A DNA stretch of 64,000 nucleotides from positions 124,001 through 188,000 of the forward strand of contig NZ_MASU01000008.1 of assembly GCF_003202235.1 (NCBI RefSeq). The letters are read 5' to 3'. The first letter of the stretch is position 1, and every line of letters begins with the position of its first letter. This DNA comes from Prauserella flavalba (GTDB taxonomy: Bacteria; Actinomycetota; Actinomycetes; Mycobacteriales; Pseudonocardiaceae). The notes beneath the pieces are model-generated. The model worked only from the letters and a program-made list of their open reading frames with translations, was not told the DNA's origin and did no database searches. Made by a program: the position numbers and the translations under genes. Positions 30,845 through 40,712 of the stretch are shown piece after piece.

Positions 30845-31960
30845 TCAGCCCTTCGCCTTGTCGAGCTGGCCGGTGACGGTGTCCAGCAGCTCGGCCCAGG
30901 ACTTGTCGAACTTCTCGACGCCCTCGTTCTCCAGCGTGAGGAACACGTCGGCGATGTCGATGCCGGCGGCCGACAGCTTGTCGAACACCTCCTGCGCCCG
31001 CGCGCCCGTGCCGCTCACCTTGTCGCCGACGACCTCGGCGTGGTCGGCGGCCGCGAACAGCGTCTTCTCCGGCATCGTGTTGACCGTGCCCGCCACCACG
31101 AGCTCGTCGACGTAGCGGGTGTCGGAGTACTCCGGGTTCTTCACGCCGGTGGAGGCCCACAGCGGGCGCTGCGGGTTGGCGCCGTCGGCCTTGAGCGCCG
31201 CCCACCGCTCGGAGGCGAACAGCTCCTCGTAGGCCGCGTAGGCGAGGCGGGCGTTGGCGATCGCGGCCTCGCCGCGCAGGGCCAGCGCCTCGTCGGTGCC
31301 GATGGCCTCGAGCCGCTTGTCGACCTCGCTGTCCACCCGGGACACGAAGAACGACGCGACGGACTGGATGCCCTTGAGGTCGTGGCCGTTGGCCTTGGCC
31401 TGCTCCAGCCCGGCGAAGAACGCCTCGATCACGGCGCGGTACCGCTCGACGGAGAAGATCAGCGTGACGTTGACGCTGATGCCCTCGGCGAGGGTCCGCG
31501 TGATCGCCGGCAGCCCCTGCTCGGTGGCCGGGATCTTCACCAGGATGTTCGGGCGGTCGACCGTCTTCCACAGGTCCTGCGCCTCGGCGACGGTCTTCTC
31601 GGTGTCCCGCGCGAGGCCGGGATCGACCTCGATCGAGACGCGGCCGTCGACACCGCCCGTGGCGGTGTAGACGTCGCGGAAGAGGTCCGCGGCGTTGCGC
31701 ACGTCGGTGGTGGTCAGCTCGCGGACCGCGGCGTGCAGGTCGGCGCCGCGCTCGGCGAGCTCGCGCACCTGCTCGTCGTAGGCCTCGCCGTTGGACAGCG
31801 CGCCCGCGAAGATCGTCGGGTTGGTGGTCACACCCACGACGTGCTTGTCGCGGATGAGCTCGGCGAGGTTGCCCGAGGTGAGCCGCTCCCTCGACAGGTC
31901 GTCGAGCCAGATCGACACGCCGGCCTGCGAGAGCTGGGCCAGCCGGTCGGTGTTGCTCAT
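30845..31960 (-). CDS. tal: Transaldolase
   Basis: Moves a dihydroxyacetone unit between sugar phosphates in the non-oxidative pentose phosphate pathway. The 371-residue protein (TalB-type, actinobacterial length) shows [27 protein letters not shown], the Schiff-base region [16 protein letters not shown] and [12 protein letters not shown], and late [15 protein letters not shown] 31960 has AAGGGG upstream on the coding strand. It lies 34 nt after the tkt stop. Confidence 0.95.
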   Translation of the reverse strand: MSNTDRLAQLSQAGVSIWLDDLSRERLTSGNLAELIRDKHVVGVTTNPTIFAGALSNGEAYDEQVRELAERGADLHAAVRELTTTDVRNAADLFRDVYTATGGVDGRVSIEVDPGLARDTEKTVAEAQDLWKTVDRPNILVKIPATEQGLPAITRTLAEGISVNVTLIFSVERYRAVIEAFFAGLEQAKANGHDLKGIQSVASFFVSRVDSEVDKRLEAIGTDEALALRGEAAIANARLAYAAYEELFASERWAALKADGANPQRPLWASTGVKNPEYSDTRYVDELVVAGTVNTMPEKTLFAAADHAEVVGDKVSGTGARAQEVFDKLSAAGIDIADVFLTLENEGVEKFDKSWAELLDTVTGQLDKAKG

Positions 31961-31994
31961 GACGTGATCCCCTTTGATAGTCGGGAGTTGTTTG

Positions 31995-34094
31995 TCAGGA
32001 GTTCTTCTCCAGCGAGCGGCGGGCCGCGGCGACCACGGCCTCCGCCGTGAAGCCGAACTCGCGGAACAGGGTCTTGAAGTCCGCCGAGGCACCGAAGTGC
32101 TCGATGGACACGATCTCGCCACCGTCGCCGACGAACCGGTGCCACGGCTGTGCGATGCCGGCCTCGACGGCCACGCGGGCCTTGACGGTCGGCGGGATCA
32201 CGGCGTCGCGGTAGCTCTGCTCCTGCGCGTCGAACCACTCGACACACGGCATGGACACCACACTGGTGGCAACGCCCTCGGCCTCCAGGGTCTTCCTGGC
32301 CTCGACGGCGAGCTGCACCTCGGAGCCCGTGGCGATGAGCACCACCTCGGGGTTGCCGTTGGATGCCTCGGCCAGCACGTAGCCGCCCTTGGCGACGCCC
32401 TCGGCGTTGGTGCCCTCCAGCACCGGCACGTTCTGCCGCGTCAGCGCGAGGCCGGACGGCGCGCCGGTGTCCTCCAGCACGGCCTTCCACGCGGCGGCGG
32501 TCTCGTTGGCGTCGGCGGGGCGCACGACGTTGAGGCCGGGGATGGCGCGCAGCGAGGCCAGCTGCTCGATCGGCTGGTGGGTGGGGCCGTCCTCGCCGAG
32601 ACCGATCGAGTCGTGCGTCCACACGTAGACGACCGGGGCCTTCATCAGCGCGGCGAGCCGCACCGCGGGGCGCATGTAGTCGCTGAAGATCAGGAACGTG
32701 GCGCCGTAGGGCCGGGTGCCGCCGTGCAGCGCGATGCCGTTGAGGATCGAGCCCATCGCGTGCTCGCGGACGCCGAAGTGCAGCGTGCGACCGTACGGGT
32801 TGGCCTTCCACATGTCGGTGGAGGCGCTCTCGGGGCCGAACGAGTCGGCGCCCTTCATCGTGGTGTTGTTGCTCTCGGCGAGGTCGGCGGAGCCGCCCCA
32901 CAGCTCGGGCAGCACGTCGGCGACGGCCGACAGCACCTCACCGGAGGCCTTGCGCGTGGCGATGCCCTTCTCGTCGGGCTCCCAGGTGGGCAGCTTCGCG
33001 GCCCAGCCTGCGGGCAGCGAGCGGGTGGCCAGCCGGTCGGCCAGCTCCTTGCGCTCCGGGTTCGCCTCGGCCCAGGAGTCCCACAACTCCTGCCACTTGG
33101 CGTGCTCGGCCTTGCCGCGGTCGAGCGCCTTGCGGGTGTGGGCGAGGACCTCGTCTTCGATCTGGAAGCTCTTCTCCGGGTCGAAGCCCAGGATCTCCTT
33201 GACGGCGGCGACCTCGTCGGCGCCGAGCGCGGCGCCGTGGGCCTTGCCGGTGCCCATCTTCTTCGGCGCCGGGTAGCCGATCACGGTGCGCAGCAGGATG
33301 AAGGACGGGCGCGTGGTCTCGGCCTTGGCGGCCTCGATGGCCTGCTCGAACGCGACGACGTCCTCGCCGCCGTCGACGACCTGGACGTGCCAGCCGTAGG
33401 ACTCGTAGCGCTTGGCGGTGTCCTCCGACAGCGCGATGTTGGTGTCGTCCTCGATGGAGATCTTGTTGTCGTCGTAGATCACCACGAGGTTGCCGAGCTC
33501 CTGGCGGCCCGCGATCGACGAGGCCTCGGAGGTCACCCCCTCCTCGATGTCGCCGTCGGAGGCGATCACGTAGATGTGGTGGTCGAACAGGCTCTCCCCC
33601 TGCGGTGCGTCGGGGTCGAGCAGGCCGCGCTCGCGCCGGGCCGCCATCGCCATGCCGACCGCGTTGGCCAGTCCCTGGCCGAGCGGTCCGGTAGTGGTCT
33701 CGATGCCGGGGGTGTGCCGGTACTCGGGGTGGCCGGGGGTCTTCGAGCCCCACTTGCGCAGCTGCTCGAGGTCCTCCATCTCCAGGCCGTAGCCGGCGAG
33801 GAAGAGCTGGATGTAGAGCGTCAGGCTGCTGTGCCCGGCCGAGAGGATGAACCGGTCACGCGCGGGCCACTCGGGGTCGCTCGGGTCGTGCCGCATCACG
33901 CGCTGGAACAGCGAGTAGGCCACCGGCGCCAGGCTCATGGCCGTGCCGGGGTGACCGCTGCCGCAGTTCTCCACCGCGTCGGCGGCCAGTACGCGGACGG
34001 TGTCCACCGCGCGGGTGTCCAGCTCGGTCCAGTCGGCCGGGTAGTTCCGGCGCAGTAGGGGGTTGTTCTCGGCGGTCGTGGCGTTTTCCGACAC
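31995..34094 (-). CDS. tkt: Transketolase
   Basis: A thiamine-diphosphate enzyme that transfers two-carbon units. The 699-residue protein shows [20 protein letters not shown], the ThDP/Mg site [19 protein letters not shown], the pyrimidine-binding [34 protein letters not shown], and a C-terminal [18 protein letters not shown] 34094 is preferred because an AGGAG stands about 9 nt before it; the frame upstream to 34163 lacks family similarity. It is the first gene of the pentose phosphate operon and is divergent from ctaB. Confidence 0.95.
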   Translation of the reverse strand: MSENATTAENNPLLRRNYPADWTELDTRAVDTVRVLAADAVENCGSGHPGTAMSLAPVAYSLFQRVMRHDPSDPEWPARDRFILSAGHSSLTLYIQLFLAGYGLEMEDLEQLRKWGSKTPGHPEYRHTPGIETTTGPLGQGLANAVGMAMAARRERGLLDPDAPQGESLFDHHIYVIASDGDIEEGVTSEASSIAGRQELGNLVVIYDDNKISIEDDTNIALSEDTAKRYESYGWHVQVVDGGEDVVAFEQAIEAAKAETTRPSFILLRTVIGYPAPKKMGTGKAHGAALGADEVAAVKEILGFDPEKSFQIEDEVLAHTRKALDRGKAEHAKWQELWDSWAEANPERKELADRLATRSLPAGWAAKLPTWEPDEKGIATRKASGEVLSAVADVLPELWGGSADLAESNNTTMKGADSFGPESASTDMWKANPYGRTLHFGVREHAMGSILNGIALHGGTRPYGATFLIFSDYMRPAVRLAALMKAPVVYVWTHDSIGLGEDGPTHQPIEQLASLRAIPGLNVVRPADANETAAAWKAVLEDTGAPSGLALTRQNVPVLEGTNAEGVAKGGYVLAEASNGNPEVVLIATGSEVQLAVEARKTLEAEGVATSVVSMPCVEWFDAQEQSYRDAVIPPTVKARVAVEAGIAQPWHRFVGDGGEIVSIEHFGASADFKTLFREFGFTAEAVVAAARRSLEKNS

Positions 34095-34414
34095 TGAACT
34101 CGGCTCCTGAGTCGTCTGCACGTAGTAGCTCTTCGTGGTTACCCGGTGGCGCCCGGCCGCCACCCACCTTAATCGATCCGGAGCCCGTTACCCTGCACTC
34201 TTGCGAGGTGACCCGGGATCCGCGATCGACGAGGGCCAGCCTAGTAGGTACCCCGTGAGCCCGCGGGAGCACCAACGGGCGGCCCCACGTGCGACGCACG
34301 TCTCTTCCGCGCGATGCCGCCACGGGACCCCGAAACGCCTTCTACTACGATCTGTCAAGGCAGCGGCCGCCAACCGTGGTATCGCTGCCGACCCGATCTG
34401 ACGCAGGGAGCGAA
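34095..34414. promoter_or_regulatory. 320-bp divergent intergenic region between tkt and ctaB
   Basis: No protein-coding gene is credible here. The region must carry the promoters of the pentose phosphate operon (minus strand) and ctaB (plus strand). On the plus strand a TACGAT box at about 34347-34352 could serve ctaB with a leader of about 55 nt. For tkt I see TAACGG- and TAGGCT-like boxes but no convincing -35 partner. No riboswitch or clear operator was recognised. Confidence 0.4.
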
Positions 34415-35395
34415 ATGTCGTTGGTGCACGCTGCGCACGGTCGCAGTGACAACACCAGCGCCGTGCATCCCACCGGTGAGTCCCCAGCCGGTGGCCGGCG
34501 AGGTTTCCGCCAGGTGGCCGGCGCGTACGCCGCGCTCGCCAAGCCGAGGGTCATCGAGCTGCTGCTCGTGACCACGATCCCCGCGATGTTCCTCGCGGGA
34601 CGCGAGATCCCGTCGCCGTGGCTGGTGCTGGCCACGCTCGTCGGCGGCACGATGGCGGCGGGCAGCGCCAACGCGCTCAACTGCGTGATCGACGCCGACA
34701 TCGACAAGGTGATGAACCGGACCAAGCGGCGCCCGCTGGTGCGTGACTCGGTCCCGAGGCGCGGCGCGCTGATCTTCGGGCTCGCGCTCGGCGCGGCCTC
34801 GTTCGCGGTCCTGTATCTCACCGTGAACCTGCTGGCGGCGCTGCTCGCGATCGCCACGATCCTCTTCTACATCTTCGTCTACACGCTCGTGCTCAAGCGG
34901 CGCACGCCGCAGAACGTCGTGTGGGGCGGCGCCGCGGGCTGCATGCCGGTGGTCATCGGCTGGGCCGCGGTGGAGGGCACCGTCCAGTGGCCCGCGTTCG
35001 TGATGTTCGGCGTGATCTTCTTCTGGACGCCGCCGCACACGTGGGCGCTCGCGATGAAGTACCGCGAGGACTACGAGCGGGCCGGTGTGCCGATGCTGCC
35101 CGTGGTGGCCACGCCGCAGCACGTCGCCAAGCAGATCGTCATCTACTCGTGGGTGATGGTCGGCTGGACACTGCTGCTGGCCCCCGCGACGAGCTGGCTC
35201 TACGCGTCGTTCGCGGCGCTGGCGGGCGCGTGGTTCCTGTTCTACGCCCACCGCCTGTACTCCTCCGTGCGGCGCGGGGTGGAGACCAAGCCGATGGCCC
35301 TGTTCCACCGGTCCAACACGTACCTGATGATCGTGTTCTGCGCGCTGGCCGTCGACTCCGCGATCGGGCTGCCGGTGCTGGGCCTGCCGTTCTGA
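34415..35395 (+). CDS. ctaB: Protoheme IX farnesyltransferase (heme O synthase)
   Basis: A UbiA-family prenyltransferase that adds farnesyl to heme B for the aa3-type cytochrome oxidase. The 326-residue protein has about eight or nine membrane helices and the two Asp-rich sites [20 protein letters not shown] (about residues 88-107) and [21 protein letters not shown] 34415 follows GCAGGGAG; the frame upstream is non-coding leader. Its partner CtaA is encoded at 46361-47335. Assignment is firm. Confidence 0.96.
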   Translation: MSLVHAAHGRSDNTSAVHPTGESPAGGRRGFRQVAGAYAALAKPRVIELLLVTTIPAMFLAGREIPSPWLVLATLVGGTMAAGSANALNCVIDADIDKVMNRTKRRPLVRDSVPRRGALIFGLALGAASFAVLYLTVNLLAALLAIATILFYIFVYTLVLKRRTPQNVVWGGAAGCMPVVIGWAAVEGTVQWPAFVMFGVIFFWTPPHTWALAMKYREDYERAGVPMLPVVATPQHVAKQIVIYSWVMVGWTLLLAPATSWLYASFAALAGAWFLFYAHRLYSSVRRGVETKPMALFHRSNTYLMIVFCALAVDSAIGLPVLGLPF

Positions 35396-35487
35396 GTCCT
35401 GCCACGCTCGGCGGGGCGGGAATTCTCGCGAGCCGGTGTTCGTTATGACTCGGCCACCGATTCCCCTCGTTCGAAAGCAGGCTGCCC

Positions 35488-37836
35488 TTGTCCGTGTCCC
35501 CGTCCGACGACGGCAAGTCCGCCGACATCGCCGCTGAGCAGGAGTACCTCTCGCTGCTCTACGCCAAGCTCGACACCGAGCGGGACCTGGCGTCCCGCAG
35601 GCTGACCGAGGCGCTGCGCTCGGCCGGCAGCGGCCCGCAGGCGCAGGCCGAGCGGGAGGCGGCGACGGCGACGCACAGCGACCGGCTGGCCCAGCTGAGC
35701 TCCGTGGAGCAGGGCCTGTGCTTCGGCAGGCTCGACTTCGCCGAGGGCCACGACGGCGACTCGCCCATCTACATCGGCAGGCTCGGGCTGTTCGACGAGG
35801 ACGACGACTACCAGCCCCTGCTGATCGACTGGCGCGCGCCCGTCTCGCGCCCGTTCTACCTGGCGACGGCCGCCTCGCCCGACGGCGTGCGGCGCAGGCG
35901 GCACATCCGCACGCTGACCAGGCGCGTCGTGGGCGTCGACGACGAGATCCTCGACCTCGGCTCGGCCGAGAGCAGCGACCACCTGGGGCTCGCGGGGGAG
36001 GCCGCGCTGCTGGCGGCGCTGGAGAAGCGGCGCACGGGCGCGATGTCCGACATCGTCGCCACCATCCAGGCCGAGCAGGACCGCATCATCCGCGCCGACC
36101 TGGGCGGCGTCATGGTCGTGCAGGGCGGCCCCGGCACCGGCAAGACCGCCGTCGCGCTGCACCGCGCCGCGTACCTCCTCTACACCTACCGGCGGCAGCT
36201 CGACACGCGCGGCGTGCTCGTCGTGGGCCCGAACAGCACGTTCCTGCGCTACATCGGCCAGGTGCTGCCGTCACTGGGCGAGACGGGCGTGCTGCTCTCG
36301 ACCGTCGGCGAGCTGTTCCCCGGCCTCGCGGCCACGGGCACCGACTCGCCCGAGGCGGCCGAGGTCAAGGGCAGGCTCACGATGGTCGACGTCCTCACGC
36401 AGGCTGTCCGCGACCGGCAGACCGTGCCGGAGGACGTGCTGGAGATCGAGGTCGAGGGCGAGACATTCACCCTCGACAGGGCCACGTGCGCGCGGGCGAG
36501 GGAGCGGGCGAGGAGCACCCTCAAGCCGCACAACGTCGCGCGCCGCGGCTTCGTCGACGAGCTGCTCGACGCGCTGGCCGCGCAGTCGGCGCAGCGGCTG
36601 GAGTCCGTGGTGCTCGACAACGTGCCCGACATCCCGCTCGCCGAGGACGAGACCGACGACGGCGAGCTGCTGGACGCCCGCGACCTCGCCACCATCCGCC
36701 AGGAGCTGGCCGAGGACCCGGCCGTGCTGGCCGCACTGCACGGGCTGTGGCCGAAGCTCACGCCGCAGGAGCTGCTGGCCGACCTGCTGACCTCGCCCGA
36801 CCGGCTCGACTCCGCCGCGAGCGGGCACCTCACCGACGACGAGCGCGACGTGCTGCTGCGCCTGCCCGGCTCGCTGTGGACCCCCGCCGACGTCCCGCTG
36901 CTCGACGAGCTCGCCGAGCAGCTCGGCGAGGACGATACGGAGGCCCGCGCCCGGAGGGCCAGGCGCGAGCGCGAGGAGAAGGCCTACGCCGAGGGTGTGC
37001 TCGACATCCTCGAGCAGGACGAGGAGATCTTCGACGAGGAGCGCATCCGCGTGTCCGACGTGCTCGACGCCGAGTTGCTCGCCGAGCGGCAGGACGCCGC
37101 GAGCGTGCTGACCGCCGCGCAGCGCGCAGCCCAGGACCGGACGTGGACGTTCGGGCACGTGATCGTGGACGAGGCGCAGGAGCTCTCCGCGATGGACTGG
37201 CGCATCCTCATGCGCCGGTGCCCGAGCCGGTCGATGACGATCGTGGGCGACGTGTCCCAGACCGGCTCGCCCGCGGGCACGTCGTCGTGGGCGGACGTGC
37301 TCACGCCGTACGTCGCCGACCGGTGGCGCCTGCGGGAGCTGACCGTGAACTACCGCACACCGGCCGAGATCATGAACCTCGCCGCGGGCGTGCTCGCCGA
37401 GATCGCCCCGGAGCTGCGCGCGCCGACGTCGGTGCGGGAGACCGGGACGGAGCCCTGGCAGCGGGAGGTGGCCCGCGACGCCGTCGCGGGGGAGGCGCGG
37501 TCCATAGTGGACCACGAGCTGGCCGAGGTGGAGGGTGGCACCGTGGCCGTGCTGGTGCCCGCCGACCTGGAGGGACCCTTGTCGGCGGAGCTGGCCGGCG
37601 CCGGGGGCACCACGGCCGAGGACGACAACCCGAGGGTGTCGGTGCTCACGGTCGACCGGGCCAAGGGCCTGGAGTTCGACGCCGTCGTGGTGGTGGCGCC
37701 CGACGAGGTGGTCGCGGAGTCCCGGCGCGGGCTCAACGATCTCTACGTGGCCCTGACACGCGCCACGAAACGCCTCGGAATCGTCCACACCGGACCACGG
37801 ATCCCCGCACTGTCAGGCGCGCAAAGCGCCCGGTAG
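35488..37836 (+). CDS. helR: HelR/HelD-type RNA polymerase recycling helicase
   Basis: A 782-residue UvrD-like superfamily I ATPase. The N-terminal coiled coil (EQEYLSLLYAKLDTERDLA) is typical of HelD, which inserts into RNA polymerase. Next come LLIDWRAPVSRPFY, Walker A VQGGPGTGKTAVALHR, an inserted helical domain, Walker B HVIVDEAQELSAMDWR, VGDVSQTGSPAG, the NYRTPAEIMNL motif and the late VDRAKGLEFDAVVVV and LYVALTRATKRLG. HelD/HelR proteins release stalled or rifampicin-bound RNA polymerase. The start is TTG 35488 or GTG 35494. I see no rifampicin-associated inverted repeat in the 92 nt upstream. Confidence 0.85.
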   Translation: MSVSPSDDGKSADIAAEQEYLSLLYAKLDTERDLASRRLTEALRSAGSGPQAQAEREAATATHSDRLAQLSSVEQGLCFGRLDFAEGHDGDSPIYIGRLGLFDEDDDYQPLLIDWRAPVSRPFYLATAASPDGVRRRRHIRTLTRRVVGVDDEILDLGSAESSDHLGLAGEAALLAALEKRRTGAMSDIVATIQAEQDRIIRADLGGVMVVQGGPGTGKTAVALHRAAYLLYTYRRQLDTRGVLVVGPNSTFLRYIGQVLPSLGETGVLLSTVGELFPGLAATGTDSPEAAEVKGRLTMVDVLTQAVRDRQTVPEDVLEIEVEGETFTLDRATCARARERARSTLKPHNVARRGFVDELLDALAAQSAQRLESVVLDNVPDIPLAEDETDDGELLDARDLATIRQELAEDPAVLAALHGLWPKLTPQELLADLLTSPDRLDSAASGHLTDDERDVLLRLPGSLWTPADVPLLDELAEQLGEDDTEARARRARREREEKAYAEGVLDILEQDEEIFDEERIRVSDVLDAELLAERQDAASVLTAAQRAAQDRTWTFGHVIVDEAQELSAMDWRILMRRCPSRSMTIVGDVSQTGSPAGTSSWADVLTPYVADRWRLRELTVNYRTPAEIMNLAAGVLAEIAPELRAPTSVRETGTEPWQREVARDAVAGEARSIVDHELAEVEGGTVAVLVPADLEGPLSAELAGAGGTTAEDDNPRVSVLTVDRAKGLEFDAVVVVAPDEVVAESRRGLNDLYVALTRATKRLGIVHTGPRIPALSGAQSAR

Positions 37837-37845
37837 ACGCCCAGC

Positions 37846-37851
37846 TAGGGT
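37846..37851 (+). promoter_or_regulatory. -10 box TAGGGT for a leaderless FKBP-like lipoprotein gene
   Basis: TAGGGT lies 6 nt before ATG 37858, just after the helicase stop, with no ribosome-binding site between. Confidence 0.5.
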
Positions 37852-37857
37852 GTCCAC

Positions 37858-38454
37858 ATGCGCAATGCTGGCAAGATCATGATCGTGGCTGCCGTCGCCA
37901 CGGCACTCGCGGCGTGCTCGCCGTCTCGTGAGGAGCCGACTGACCTGCAGCCGGGCGAGCAGCCGACGCACACCCCCGCCCCGGTGTCCGTGTCCGCATC
38001 GGCGTCCGCGTCCGAGCAGCACGCCGCCGACGGCCACGCCCTCGAGTGCACGGCCGCCGACATCACCGTGGACACCGCCGGTGAGCAGCCGCGCGTGCAG
38101 GTCCCGAGGGACTGCGCGGCGCCGACGACCGTGCTCAGCCGCGACCTGGAGGAGGGCTCCGGGGCCGGCGCCGAGCCCGGCGACACCGTCGAGGTGAACC
38201 TGCAGGTCGTCGGCTGGTCGAACGGGCAGGTCGGGCAGAACACGTTCGCCCAGGAGCAGCCCGTGTCGGTCCAGCTGGGCGAGCCGCAGGAGATCGAGGG
38301 CCTCACCGAGGGCCTCACCGGCATCATGCAGGGCGGCAGCAGGCTGTTCGTGCTGCCCCCGGACCTCGGCTACGCGGAGCAGAGCGGCAACCCGCTCGCC
38401 GGCGAGACCCTCGTGGTGGTCGCCGAGGCCGTCCGGGTGACCACCGGCAGCTGA
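37858..38454 (+). CDS. FKBP-like lipoprotein
   Basis: A 198-residue exported lipoprotein. A signal peptide (residues 1-19, MIVAAVATALAAC) ends in the lipobox Ala-Ala-Cys at residue 20. A Pro/Ser/Ala linker (about 21-55) is followed by an FKBP-type fold (about 90-195) with PGDTVEVNLQVVGW, EIEGLTEGLTGIMQGGSRLF and VLPPDLGYAEQSGNPLAGET. The active-site Trp of FKBPs (in PGWDEGL) is replaced here (EGLTEGL), so proline isomerase activity may be reduced. It probably acts as an extracytoplasmic chaperone-like protein, by family only. Confidence 0.8.
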   Translation: MRNAGKIMIVAAVATALAACSPSREEPTDLQPGEQPTHTPAPVSVSASASASEQHAADGHALECTAADITVDTAGEQPRVQVPRDCAAPTTVLSRDLEEGSGAGAEPGDTVEVNLQVVGWSNGQVGQNTFAQEQPVSVQLGEPQEIEGLTEGLTGIMQGGSRLFVLPPDLGYAEQSGNPLAGETLVVVAEAVRVTTGS

Positions 38455-38483
38455 GCCCCCGCCCGACGTCCTCAGGGAGCGTC

Positions 38484-38542
38484 CCTGCAGTGAAGGCCAC
38501 CATCACTGCGTTCAACGCAGTGATGGTGGCCTTCACTGCAGG
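38484..38542. terminator. Long perfect hairpin between convergent genes (family copy 4, variant stem)
   Basis: 29-nt arms (38484-38512 and 38514-38542) pair perfectly around one C. It shares AAGGCCACC and GCGTT-C-AACGC with the other copies but has ATCACT paired with AGTGAT where copy 1 has TTTGTT with AACAAA, and a different outer stem (CCTGCAGTG). It lies between the FKBP-like gene and qor. Confidence 0.75.
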
Positions 38543-38550
38543 CGGGGGCG

Positions 38551-39522
38551 CTAGGGGAGCAGGAGTACCTTGCCCGTGGTGCGGCGGCCCTGGAGGTCTT
38601 CGTGGGCCTCGCGGGCCTGCGCCAGCGGGTACCTCGCCCCGACGCGGATGCCGAGCGAGCCCTCCGCGACGGCCTCGAACAGCTCGCGGGTGCGCCACTC
38701 CAGCTCCTCGCGGGTGACCACGTGGTCGTCGGTCTTCGGCCGGGTCAGGAACAGCGAGCCGCCCGCGTTGAGCCGCTGCGGGTCGATCGGCGGCACCGGT
38801 CCGCTCGCGGCACCGAACAGGGCCAGCAGGCCGCGCCTGCGCAGGCTCTTGAGACTGCCCTCGTAAGTCGACGCGCCGACGCCGTCGTAGACCACGTCCA
38901 CCCCCTCGCCTCCGGTCAGCCGCCTCGCCGCCTCGGCGAAGTCCTCCTCCGTGTAGCGGATCACCTCGTCGGCGCCGGCCTCCCGCGCGAGCCGCTCCTT
39001 CTCCTCCGTGGAGACCGTGCCGATCACCCGCGCGCCCTTCGCCTTCGCGAGCTGGACCAGCAGCAGCCCCACCCCGCCCGCGGCGGCGTGGATCAGCACC
39101 GTCTCGCCCTCGGCCACCGCATGGGTCGAGTTCAGCAGGTAGTGCGCCGTGATCCCCTGCAGCATCGTGGCCGCGGCCGTCTCGTCGGACACGCCGTCCG
39201 GAACCCGGACGGCGATCTGCGCGGGCACCACCGCCTGCTGGGCGTACCCGCCGGGATGCCCCTGCCAGGCGACGCGGTCACCCACCGACACCTCGGTGAC
39301 CTCGGCGCCCACCGCCGACACGGTGCCCGCGCCCTCCAGCCCCGGCGTGTACGGCAGCGTCATCGGGTAGATCCCGCTGCGCTGGTAGGTGTCGATGTAG
39401 TTCACCCCCGCGGCGGCCACATCGACGACGACCTCCCCCGGCCCGGGCGGGCCGATCTCGACTTCGGCGACCTCCAGCACCTCTGGACCGCCGATCTGCT
39501 GGATTCGAATCGCCGTGGGCAT
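38551..39522 (-). CDS. qor: NADPH:quinone oxidoreductase (zinc-independent MDR family)
   Basis: A 323-residue medium-chain reductase of the quinone oxidoreductase type. The N-terminal catalytic part shows VAAAGVNYIDTYQRSGIYP and GLEGAGTVSAVG and lacks the zinc-binding Cys set. The Rossmann part has LIHAAAGGVGLLLVQLAK (AAxxGVG, NADPH preference) and a late GKVLLLP end. ATG 39522 is chosen because the sequence from there matches the family start (PTAIRIQQIGGPEVLEV). It probably reduces quinones or other enone electrophiles. Mycobacteria have qor at the corresponding place (Rv1454c, from memory). Confidence 0.92.
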   Translation of the reverse strand: MPTAIRIQQIGGPEVLEVAEVEIGPPGPGEVVVDVAAAGVNYIDTYQRSGIYPMTLPYTPGLEGAGTVSAVGAEVTEVSVGDRVAWQGHPGGYAQQAVVPAQIAVRVPDGVSDETAAATMLQGITAHYLLNSTHAVAEGETVLIHAAAGGVGLLLVQLAKAKGARVIGTVSTEEKERLAREAGADEVIRYTEEDFAEAARRLTGGEGVDVVYDGVGASTYEGSLKSLRRRGLLALFGAASGPVPPIDPQRLNAGGSLFLTRPKTDDHVVTREELEWRTRELFEAVAEGSLGIRVGARYPLAQAREAHEDLQGRRTTGKVLLLP

Positions 39523-39688
39523 GCCAGTCTCCGTTTCTCGAGCGCGATCGTGTTCGCCGTTGAAGAACTCTTTCACGCCTGGTAGCCGGCCTGCACGGGG
39601 TCCGGTGTACTCTGCGGGAACCACCACGTGGGGGCATTTCACCGATACAGCCGGAATCCTTTCCCGGCGCGGAGCGCTGGTAACTGAT

Positions 39689-40672
39689 GTGTTAGTGCCT
39701 GTCTTCCTCGGTTTCGCCGCGGCGTTCTTCTTCGCCGCGTCGGCCGCGCTGCAACGCCGCGCGGTCCTGCGGGCCGCGGACAGCGACACCGAACACCGTG
39801 CCAGCAGGCACCAGGTCCCCGTCGTGTGGCTCGTGCGCAGGTTGCTGCGGCAGCGGGTCTGGCTCATCGGCTGGCTCACCAACCTTCTCGGCTTCCTCTG
39901 TCAGGCCGCCGCACTTCACCTCGGCTCCCTCGCTCTCGTTCAGCCGCTGCTGGTGACCCAGCTGCTGTTCGCGCTGCCGATGGCGTCGGCGGCGATCCGC
40001 CGGTGGCCCCCGCTGCGAGACTGGCTGGCCGCGCTCGCCGTCAGTGGCGGCGTCGCGCTCTTCCTGACGGCCGAGGGCGCCGCGCCACTGGCGGGCACGC
40101 CCGACCGGGAGCGCCTGCTGCTCGCCGTGCTCATCGCCGCGGCCACCGTCGTGACGCTGGTGCAGCTCGCCCAGCGGGGCGGGCCCCTGCTCTACGGTGC
40201 GCTGATCGCCGCGTCGGCCGGGATCTGCTACGCGATCAGCGCCGCGATGATGAAGCTGACCGCCGACAGCCTCCTCGGCGAAGGCGTGCTCGCCACCGCC
40301 ACGGACTGGCCGGGCTATGTGCTGGCCGCCTCGACCCTGTGCGGGCTGCTGCTCGGGCAGCAGGCCTACGGCTCGGGGTCGCTGTCCGCGGCGATCGCGG
40401 TCATGTCCATCGTCAACCCGGGCGCGAGCTACGCGCTGGGCCTGCTGGCCTTCGACGCGCACCTCTCCACCGCCCCGGAAGCCCTCGCCGCGGCGGCCGG
40501 AGCGGCGTTCTTGCTGATCATCGGGGTGATCGGACTCGCCCACTCGCCGAACGTACGGGAGGAGACCTCGCGCACGACGACACGCGGGATTTACCCCGAG
40601 CGGGGTAAGGTCTCAAGAACGGTAGCCACGCGGGCACCCGATCACGGTTCCGACACCTGCCCGCAGGAGTGA
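39689..40672 (+). CDS. DMT/EamA-type multi-pass membrane transporter
   Basis: A 327-residue membrane protein with about nine or ten hydrophobic helices in the pattern of DMT carriers: VPVFLGFAAAFFFAASAALQ at the start, then LGFLCQAAALHLGSLALVQP, which is typical of this actinobacterial DMT subgroup, and later GSLSAAIAVMSIVNPGASY. The tail of about 40 residues after the last helix is polar. The start is uncertain: GTG 39689 or 39695; the in-frame residues upstream to 39515 look non-coding. The substrate is unknown. It has no obvious partner gene. Confidence 0.72.
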   Translation: MLVPVFLGFAAAFFFAASAALQRRAVLRAADSDTEHRASRHQVPVVWLVRRLLRQRVWLIGWLTNLLGFLCQAAALHLGSLALVQPLLVTQLLFALPMASAAIRRWPPLRDWLAALAVSGGVALFLTAEGAAPLAGTPDRERLLLAVLIAAATVVTLVQLAQRGGPLLYGALIAASAGICYAISAAMMKLTADSLLGEGVLATATDWPGYVLAASTLCGLLLGQQAYGSGSLSAAIAVMSIVNPGASYALGLLAFDAHLSTAPEALAAAAGAAFLLIIGVIGLAHSPNVREETSRTTTRGIYPERGKVSRTVATRAPDHGSDTCPQE

Positions 40673-40712
40673 GCACCGGAGTGAGCCAGGACCACCCCTG
40701 GAGGCGTAACCC

